A stretch of DNA of 64,000 nucleotides from Prostheceraeus crozeri (Eukaryota; Platyhelminthes; Polycladida; Euryleptidae), in contig CAJQUW010016958.1 of assembly GCA_907163375.1 (NCBI GenBank), positions 16,742 through 80,741 on the forward strand, in the 5' to 3' direction. This document shows, one piece after another, positions 55,954-64,000 of this stretch. Under the pieces are notes generated by a model. The model did no database searches. It was not told where the DNA came from and saw nothing but the letters and a program-made list of their open reading frames with translations. Made by a program: the position numbers and the translations under genes. Each line of letters begins with the position of its first letter. Position 1 is the stretch's first letter.

Positions 55954-56085
55954 CAGGGATAATGATAAGGTAACGGCGGCACCCGGCGGAAATTCACATT
56001 TCAAGGGCCTCCAAATGGACAATTACATTTGTGTAGGTAGACTTATTAGGGCCCGCCGAATTACCGCGGAAAATTCTCATCCCTG
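55954..56085. mobile_element. 132-bp MITE
   Basis: CAGGGATAATGATAAGGTAA at the left and CAGGGATGAGAATTTTCC (reversed right end) pair imperfectly; CGGCGG and CCGCCG lie inside. GC-richer than its surroundings. No clear target duplication. Confidence 0.55.
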
Positions 56086-57960
56086 GATATATTTTCTCGT
56101 GTAGTTCTGCATAATTCAATCTTTTGTAAAACATCTAGCTACACTCTACCTGTCGTTTTATAGCGACAGCATAATAACAGACCTTGCGTCTCGCACAGGA
56201 GTGACAACTGATGGTGTTGTTGATAAATGATAATCCCACCAAGTTATTATTGATTTGAGTTGATTTCGGAATTTACAAGAAAATGCGTGGGATTGCAAGC
56301 TGTAGTTGTAATCACAACTAGTTTAATGAGCTTTTCTTTCAGCGATGGATAGCTTTTTTCTTATACTATGATTGCTTCCGTGAAGTTTAATGCATGTTGT
56401 GAATCATCGCTAATTCCAGGTTAACGGTTTATTCTTTTGTTTATTTATTAATTTTTTGATGTTTTATTTTATATGATTTTTTTAAATATTTCATATTTTT
56501 TATTTAGATTTTATTATAGTTTATTCTTTTGTTTGATTAGATGCCACGTCTTGCAATGCCATAGCATTCACCACAATTAAACTATTAGCACTTTCATTAA
56601 ATGTACTGATCTAAATCGCATGAAAAAAATGCTAAACTCTAACATAATTTTGCTGTGTTTTGCTTGATGATTAATCGGAAAAAATCAAAATATTTGGTAT
56701 ACTCTAGACAGTCGAATAGTTGTTAATGAAATTTACACCAATTTTAATACCAGTATTTTAGAATAAATTTAGTCATTACATAGTTGTGTTAATTGCTTAT
56801 CCCTAATCACCCTTTTCCCTAGCAATGTGGTCACTCATCAGGTTTGTTATATTGCAGCGTAAGCAAGCAACGATTCTTTTACTAATTCGCACTGCGCGAC
56901 ATAACTGATTGACAAATAGCAGGTTTTTTGTCAATTATTATTATAATTAACAATATTATTATAATTGTTAACTATTTCAATATAGACTTGGCAATATTAA
57001 TAACTTTTTGTGGATAACTGGATCTGAAATTCTGCATTAAGTGATTCTCGCTTATGTTTCAACCAAAGTATTTGTGTCCTTACCACTTGTTATTCTCATG
57101 CACTGTGGCAGCAAAACAAAAAAATTATATGCTTCTCCAAGGCATGGTCACATTGGATGAGGACAGGATTTATTTATGCTTTCGTTTTTATTTTGGTCAC
57201 TAGAAAGCAGTCTAAAACATCTATTTTATAGATGCAACTACTGCTCATCTATTCATACAGAATTTCTAGATTATGCCTTATTCATTTATCATTCCTTATT
57301 TTACAAAGAATTCCTTCGTTTACACCAGTTTACGGCGTAGTGTATTAACGAGCCAACACCCGTTCTCTCTCCCTCTTGAGGAGAAGGGCTAAACTCACCG
57401 GACATCTGTATTCACCGAGTAGCGAAAGAGAAAAAATTAATTAATATAACATTTCTTTCTTCCTTTAGAAGAAATTTTATTTCCTTTCATTGGTGACCAA
57501 TAAGCCTCAACAGTTGCTTACATTGTTTCAATAGCATTCCGTGTTTTTACAAATCTTTAACAAATACATACAGTGGATTGTTCTTCATATTTAGAATAAA
57601 TTCAATATTCACAGATGCTTTTCTATCTTAGACCTTAGAACGGGATGCTATTGGGAGCCTGGAGGCCGTCGTAAAATAATGCACAGGCGTCACTATCAAT
57701 AGAGGAACGAAAATTTAATTCAAATTGTTATTATTCAGGATAAAATTAGCTCGAAACTTGCTTCACCGCTTAAGCAGGAACACCGATAACCGGGAGAGAG
57801 ATTTCGTTCCCAAGTTCCGCTTATGCACTGCACTATGAAAATATTAGTTTGTATCGTAACACTCGGTGAAAATGACGTAATGTATAGGGAAAATTGTCAA
57901 TCTGTATTGATTCCATAGAATTAGCGCTGTTCAATAGCGTTCATTGCATGTGAAGTCTGA
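56086..57960. other. Non-coding, upstream of H2A
   Basis: Very AT-rich. A TGACGTAA occurs at about 57872. No gene, RNA or further repeat recognised. Confidence 0.4.
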
Positions 57961-57968
57961 CTTCAGAT

Positions 57969-57990
57969 TCCAATGTTGAGGTATATATAC
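57969..57990 (+). promoter_or_regulatory. H2A core promoter: CCAAT and TATA boxes
   Basis: TTCCAATG (57968-57975) and GTATATATAC (57981-57990) stand 30-50 bp upstream of the H2A start codon. The short distance implies a short leader, typical of replication-dependent histone genes. Confidence 0.6.
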
Positions 57991-58019
57991 CAACGATCCC
58001 CTAATTCAGCAACATCAAA

Positions 58020-58409
58020 ATGACTGGACGCGGCAAAGGCAAAGGCGCTAAAGCATCAGGCAAGGCGAAAACCCGTTCTTCACGGGCTGGTTTGCAATTC
58101 CCTGTCGGTCGTGTGCACCGTTTCTTGAAGAAGGGAAACTACGGAGAGCGTATTGGTGCCGGTGCACCAGTCTACCTAGCTGCTGTCATGGAATATCTTG
58201 CAGCTGAGGTCCTCGAGTTGGCAGGTAACGCTGCTCGTGACAACCACCGATCTCGTATCATCCCACGTCACCTTCAGCTTGCTGTCCGCAATGACGAGGA
58301 ATTGAACAGACTACTGAGCGGAGTCACCATCGCTCAGGGAGGTGTCCTTCCCAACATCCAGGCCGTACTTCTCCCCAAGAAGTCCAAGTCCAAGGGAGCT
58401 CAGGCTTAA
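58020..58409 (+). CDS. H2A: Canonical histone H2A
   Basis: A 129-residue H2A without intron, starting MTGRGKGKG. The histone fold is complete: [60 protein letters not shown] and [18 protein letters not shown]. The tail ends KSKSKGAQA, with no SQ motif, unlike the H2A.X at 25387. It forms the nucleosome core with H2B. TATA and CCAAT boxes lie just upstream and the histone stem-loop 30 nt after the stop, which marks S-phase-coupled expression. From 58104 to 58390 the DNA is identical by eye to H2A.X; the N-terminal codons and the tail differ. No other histone gene is visible nearby, so this is not a compact five-histone cluster. Confidence 0.97.
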   Translation: MTGRGKGKGAKASGKAKTRSSRAGLQFPVGRVHRFLKKGNYGERIGAGAPVYLAAVMEYLAAEVLELAGNAARDNHRSRIIPRHLQLAVRNDEELNRLLSGVTIAQGGVLPNIQAVLLPKKSKSKGAQA

Positions 58410-58438
58410 GAAGCTACCGCATTCGTGAACGCCTAAAC

Positions 58439-58454
58439 GGTCCTCTTAAGGGCC
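58439..58454 (+). terminator. Histone 3' stem-loop of the H2A gene
   Basis: GGTCCTCTTAAGGGCC followed by ACT, 30 nt after the stop codon. Same sequence as the H2A.X loop. Confidence 0.95.
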
Positions 58455-58624
58455 ACTACGTTCGATACTTGTGCACGCATGTATTATTAAATGCTTTCAC
58501 TTATGTATTATAATAGTATCCTCCCACTCAGCAGCGATCTGACATCGAACGGTAATCAGTATCTGTTTCGTTTAGTAATCTGCGTGATATTGTACACATG
58601 TATAAGTAATGCATCGTAGTATAG

Positions 58625-59130
58625 TCCGGGAGCTAGCGCGAAGTTGTGCAGGGAGGTAGTACATAACACTGTCACAGTACAGTTCATGTATAACCTACTG
58701 CTAAACTTCGCGTCTGCCGGATCAGATCATTTGCTTTTCAGAAATAGAGAGGATAACACAACCCTATGTATTTCCGGTGGTAAAATTGTGACATCAAGGA
58801 CGCTGGCTCCATTTTTTAGAATCAAAGTGTCTGTACACTTTACTTCCTGTCACTGAATGATCATGATCTATAGATGATTTCTACAATAACCAGTTCAACA
58901 AAATACCAATTTGTGTAACTTTTATGAGCAAAAAGTCGAAAAAATGGAGACACACCTTAAATGTCACAATTATACCACTGGTAATACATAGGTTAGTGTT
59001 ATCCTCTCTATTTCTGAAAAGTAAATGATCTGATCCGGCAGACGCGAAGTTTTGCAGTAGGTTAGAGATGTACTATGTGAAAGTTTTATGTAATACCTCG
59101 TTCCCTGCACAAGTTCGCGCTTGCTCCCGA
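58625..59130. mobile_element. TIR element, TCCGGGAGCTAG family, copy 2 (506 bp)
   Basis: TCCGGGAGCTAGCGCGAAGT at the left pairs with the reversed right end TCGGGAGCAAGCGCGAACTT. The arms extend about 165 bp (both contain TCTGCCGGATCAGATCATTT or its complement and an AGAGAGGATAACAC word). About 150 bp lie between. No transposase. It starts 170 bp after the H2A stem-loop. Confidence 0.85.
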
Positions 59131-59524
59131 ATTATTACCCCATCAACTCAAAGGGGATGTGAGCAGGGCCACTATTCAAATGCGAATTAATCATATAATA
59201 TTAAAGCCAGTTGTTGATTTATGGAGTTGGCGAATAGCTATGTGTAGTTATCTACCTGGTCTGATTGGCACTACATACGAAAGCAGGGGCCTATTTTATT
59301 TGATCCTATCATCACGCCAACTTGCGGTATAACATTGCGAGAACTCAGTAACCAAGTAGGCTTTACATTGATCGACCAGCACATTATCTACGATTGTCAT
59401 TTGTTGTACAGATCTAATCGATGATCTTGACATTGGTTGATTTTGGGGCATGCCCAGCAAGTACTTAAATCTATATGCAATATCAGAAGGCGGGAGGACC
59501 ATGATTCAAAAGTTGGAAATGTGT

Positions 59525-60191
59525 AAAAAACTCTCCCCCGAGTGAAAAACTGCCATAACTCACGTCCTGACGCTTAGTCGTGGCAGTTCTGACAGGCCAT
59601 GACAAAGCGTCTGGACGTGAAACGTCGGCATATGTTATCTTCTGTAAATTTTATATTCATAAAAACATCGGCAGTTATTCACTCGGGGGCACTCCTGTAC
59701 TTTACTGGTCCCAAAATATCACCTGTACTTTACTGGTCCCAAATTAAAAACAAATGTTTATCCAATTAAAAGCATTTTTTGCTTCAAAAACATTGAGAAA
59801 CTATACGCCATTCAGCAAGATGTCCAAGAATATTGTTGAAGGCATCTGCATGATTGTTAGCATACCTTTGTATCCAGATGAATTCATCAAGGTGACTTGC
59901 TAGCTTATTCGACGTTGTTCGACGTCATATGTTGTTACGCGTTAAATTCCTTCACAACACACTATATACAGAGATAGCCAATCGCTTAAAACTGCGTGGG
60001 AGTGCAAAGATCACCAGCCATAGTTCATTCGCACGATTTGACACATCAACACGTCAGCGTTCGTGCTAAATTTGGGACCAGCAAAGTAAAGGAGGGGATA
60101 TCTAGGGGCCAGTAAAGTACAGGAGGTCGTTTCTCGCATTCCCATATAGGGACCAGTAAAATACAGGAGTGCCCACTCGGGAGAGTTTTTT
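59525..60191. mobile_element. TIR element with CCTGTACTTTACTGGTCCC repeats
   Basis: AAAAAACTCTCCC starts and GGGAGAGTTTTTT ends the element. Inside both ends lie copies of CCTGTACTTTACTGGTCCC or its complement (two on the left at about 59692 and 59724; three variants on the right at 60075-60165). The left end is interrupted by a hairpin element at 59535-59689. Confidence 0.8.
59535..59689. mobile_element. Hairpin (fold-back) insert of 155 bp
   Basis: The left side CCCCCGAGTGAAAAACTGCC pairs with the right side GGCAGTTATTCACTCGGGGG. A second stem inside, CACGTCCTGACGCTT with AAGCGTCTGGACGTG, continues the fold. It splits the left terminus of the larger TIR element, so it is the younger of the two. 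Confidence 0.8.
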
Positions 60192-60740
60192 GCTTAGTAC
60201 TTTTATCCTTCCGCCAATCACAAAAATATCAACGCTATGACTTTTCAAAGCTGATCTGCTTGTGTTGCACGGTGGGTTTAAATTTCGAAAAAGTCAGAAA
60301 ACAATGCCCGGCGAATTCGTCATCATTTTTTGATAATATACCAATAGCTCATCATTTTAAGACAAAAACGAAAATCTTTTAACGATGGCTTTCTGAGAAA
60401 ATGGCGAAAAGCGCTTTTCATACTACTTATGAAATAATTTTCAAACTTAGTGAAAATTTCCATGATATGGCCACATATTCATTTCAAAGAAAAAAAGCAA
60501 TCTTGTGATAATTTGCTTTTATCCAAACGCGTTTCTGAGCGTTACAGTCTACAAGCGTACGTTACAGCTCCTTTGTCAATGGATTGATGTAAAACAAGGT
60601 AAAATCATTTTTATATGAGATGAAATGAAATGAACACTGTTAAAATGGCGTCAGATGGCAATGTACAGATGAAACAGAAAAAGGACAGACATGAAATGAC
60701 GTAGTTTGAATCCAATGACATAGCTATAGATTTAGCAGAA
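60192..60740. other. No gene seen
   Basis: No supported feature between the TIR element and the Penelope fragment. Confidence 0.4.
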
Positions 60741-61050
60741 GTGGAAAGGAACCGTCTCTATTGTTCTTTTAATAACTTTTTCTCTATTGTTTCTTTTAAT
60801 AACCAACTTTACAGACAAATTGACGGCATGTCTATGGGTTCAAATTTAGGCCCTACCATGGCATCTTTTGCCATGAGTTTTGTAGAATCCAAATTTGAAA
60901 AGTTTTCTGGAAACAAGTTTATAAATAAAAGATATACAAGATAATAAATAAATAAATAAATAAATAAAAGATAAACAAGTTTTTTATAAAAGATATGTTG
61001 ACGATTGTTTCGCCCATAGAAATCCGATTAATATTATTGCGCGTTAGTTA
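60741..61050 (+). mobile_element. Penelope-like RT fragment
   Basis: LYRQIDGMSMGSNLGPTMAS is motif B of a PLE reverse transcriptase, and RYVDDCFAHRNP (about 60990-61030) is motif C in the next segment. Only these motifs remain. A (TAAA)n expansion (60942-60970) and a short 27-bp duplication near 60750-60800 lie within it. It is a different PLE lineage from the one at 16.8 kb (YVDDCF against YIDDIF). Confidence 0.75.
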
Positions 61051-64000
61051 GACTAGAATGGCCACAACAATATCGCAGAACACTACGCCGTGGTTAAGTC
61101 GTGACTATAGCAACGGTACACTTATGACTCAGCACCAGTACATCAATGAAGTAGGTCACGTCCAAACACGTGGTTTTCAGCTGACAATCATTCGGCATCA
61201 GTGTTAACATGAATTCTTCGCTGATGCAATGGATTTTCTAGTGTGAAATAATCGTAAAGACAGCGTGAGGGATATTGCTATTACAAATCGCAAATGTGCA
61301 TCGCAATATGACTTTGTGTGTTTACTACCACTATCACTGCTACGCGTGCATTTCTGTTGAATTGGATTGCGATCAAAGCGCCATTGCGATGGAAGTTTTT
61401 TCTTTATCTGCCGGATAACAGACTGAATGGAAAGTGATGCACCTACTATCCAAGGACGGAGAGAGCATGTAGAAGAAGTGTTCTGATTAACTTCAGCATT
61501 GTGTTTGCACGATTACAATTGCACTTCTTGCCCACCATCGATGTATTGGTCGCTTTTTCAATCAGAGAGTATTAGCTGATGAACAGGAGATATTAGACTT
61601 GCAGATAAATGCTGCTGTTTATGGTAAAAGTGGCAAAATAATTTTGATAAACAGCGACTCGAACTCTGGTACTTAGTCACAACAGCGACAAAACTGCAAC
61701 TTGACACATACACCAGAGGAACACGACCTCTACTCGCAGCATGCTAAAATATAGAACATGAACAATTTTATGGGGACGGCAGTTTGCAGACGCGGAAGTA
61801 CTTTTGAGCCTGCTTTTCACAAGGCATCCTTCTCACAAATATTATCTCGGTAAAGAGATGTATCTCATTCCTGCTTTATGATCAAATCATCAGTCAGAAA
61901 ACAATTTTTGTGACATTATAGACATGCACTGCATACCGGGCGTAATGGTTACTACTTGGTCGAAGCTCTCGTGGCCATGGAGGCAATCAACCGGAAGCTG
62001 TCCTGAGAAAAGAACATGAAATTGATGCAGTCATACCCTCAATTAATATTTGACAATTAAAAATGCTAAACGAGCGAAGAAATCAATAAATTTGTGAGCG
62101 GCGGAAGTTTCAGCGTTGCAGAAACAGTAGCATTTAATATCTGGTCTTGGCGACCACGACGACGACTATATATTCAAAAAATATCTTTCTACCATTGAAA
62201 TATGACGTAAGTCATTGAGCCATAATAAACTACTGTCAATGCGTAGGCTACATTATAGTCCCAAAAGTATATCGGCATATTTCACGCTTCATTGATCGTT
62301 TTGCTCTGCAAATGAACGGATTATCAAAATTGCCTTTTGAATACATAGATTGAAGGGCTTAAAAATTTATTAACTTAGGCAAATTTATTCTCCTAGCGGC
62401 AGTACTGCATGGCATTGCACGCCAGAAATCCACCAATTATTTCCGATGTCTAATTTGAAATTAGAAATGTGAACGTATTTCATTTGCATCCGAGTAGAAT
62501 AAAATGTTCTCACAGGGCTGGCGAATTACAGGGAGGACCACAGCATATGGAGGGACCAAGTGAATGATTTTAAAACTCAATTTACTATTTTGCTTGTAAT
62601 CGACTTAACGAGTTGAGGTAGCGCATGACTCTGGATTATAATCTAGTGCTCAGATGATAGGCCTAAGTGTCGAAATACTCTCTTTCAAAAACACAAAAGA
62701 CAGAATTTTAGAGTACCGGATTGAATATTTTGTTTCTCACTTTTACGTCGTTTCTGTGCCCGTGTTGACCTCTATTGAGGCTATCGTAGTCTATTTTCGG
62801 ACGTAAAGGAGCAGTGTTCAACTGCATGAATTGAAATGACGAGTTTTATTTAGCGCAGGCCTATAATCTAAGTATGCATTGGGATGCTAATTATCGCTTC
62901 TGCTGCTTGAGAACAAAGTTGCTTATTAGTTTTTTTTCACTTTGAGTTTGTTTTTCAGACAGTTTTGCAACAAATTTAGAGAAAAGCGGATGGACAAATA
63001 GGCTAACTGGAGTTTAAAATGCAATTATAAATGTAATTAATTGATCACACTACAAATAATTAGATTGCCTCCAACAGAGTTGAGAATTACTTAAACATTT
63101 CAAAAAAGAAGAGATTGACATCTTTAGTCTTGGAGACTCGTAATATTTGAATTTTATTTCACTCGATTTTCTTTCCATTTAAATAGCCTATGACATCCTA
63201 TACCAATAGCACTTTTGTCTTTAATGATCGTCAATACTTCATGAAAAGATGAAGTCACAGATTTTATTTAAAAATGCTGTAAAATCGATTTAAAATTTTA
63301 AGTCTTACCATAGAGTATATAATATATCTACTCCATGAGTCTTACTTTCATGCTCATAGCATTTTTTATTTAATGAACCTGCCGATCTTCTACGTGAGAC
63401 TAACGCAAATTTATAAACTCGAACTTACAATCTAGTACTTTGCGCAACGAATATTACTAACAAAGATGATAGGCTGCAAACATTCTTCAAAATTTTTTCA
63501 ACAAATGTTCACCGATTTTGCTTTTGTTGTCATTGAGATCATCCAATCTTATATTACAAAAAATGTCCATCCTACTATTTTTTTCTACAATCAAAAGGAC
63601 AGATCCTACAAAATTGAAAAGTCAAATATGTCAAGCGCAAAGTTTATTCGACATGATATAATATGGCTACAAACTACCGATGTCTTCGAAGTTTGAAAAA
63701 CAATTAAATAACGATTTGTCCTTTCTTCCGTAGTTGCTTGTACAGTTCCGGAAGAGTCGCACACCATGTTTGATTTCCAGATCTGACACGAAAATGCCAC
63801 AATCACATTCTGAAAAACACAAAATCTCTGGTTGACATTCAGGCAGAGGAGAAAGAAAAGAGTCATTTTACAAACATGAAACACAAAGTGTAAACAAAAT
63901 GCAGAAAACAAAATATTATCAGTATGAGAAGCAAAGGATAAACGTAAATACACAAAAACACAAATGATACCAGTGTCAATTCATTAACAAAACTACGATA
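61051..64000. other. Non-coding right end of the window
   Basis: About 2.9 kb of AT-rich DNA. The frames at 63466-63696 (plus) and 63606-63953 (minus) overlap each other and have no motif, so I do not call them. Confidence 0.35.

Noticed and set aside
57300-57430. GC-richer stretch considered as an RNA gene
   Set aside because: No tRNA, 5S or snRNA signature could be matched by eye.
63606-63953. 115-codon minus-strand frame at the window end
   Set aside because: No motif, overlaps an opposite-strand frame, and reads as chance in AT-rich DNA.

Overview
The window reads as AT-rich nuclear DNA from an animal, probably a marine invertebrate; the lineage cannot be fixed from what is visible. Support for an animal: two histone H2A genes that end in the metazoan histone 3' stem-loop, a secreted S1A-type serine protease, and a dense mix of metazoan mobile elements (Penelope-like, LINE, hAT, piggyBac, pogo, Tc1/mariner and Crypton-derived). 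True gene density is low: only three genes look functional (an H2A.X, a canonical H2A and a trypsin-like protease). A fourth gene of unknown function at the left edge is interrupted by one in-frame stop. Almost everything else that can be recognised is transposon sequence, much of it nested.

Layout. 1-1.7 kb: an orphan histone stem-loop followed, on the minus strand, by an unrecognised Cys/His plus coiled-coil protein. 2.2-5 kb: an array of 296-bp tandem repeats with an inverted head, G-run repeats and a fold-back element. 5.4-9 kb: a non-autonomous hAT, hAT transposase debris and a reverse-transcriptase-type retroelement fragment. 13.1-15.7 kb: a Crypton-type (DUF3504) recombinase gene cut off by a 489-bp fold-back, then the protease. 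16.8-23 kb: a Penelope-like element split by a 3.7-kb hAT that carries a 52-bp minisatellite. 24-28.5 kb: a hAT MITE, the H2A.X gene and a Tc1/mariner element with long inverted repeats. 31.7-35.4 kb: a 5'-truncated LINE and a hAT with a perfect 8-bp target duplication. 39-45.5 kb: a pogo element whose two ends are 6.5 kb apart because a complete-ended piggyBac sits inside it. 49.6-61 kb: further hAT and fold-back elements, LINE, retroelement and Penelope fragments, and the canonical H2A gene. 61-64 kb: nothing recognisable.

The two H2A genes lie about 32 kb apart on opposite strands. By eye they match over 287 bp of core, silent sites included, yet have different N- and C-terminal ends; this points to gene conversion or very recent duplication of the core. 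The mobile elements have no visible joint role with the host genes. What they show is layering (hAT into Penelope, piggyBac into pogo, hairpin into a TIR element), which gives a relative order of insertion.
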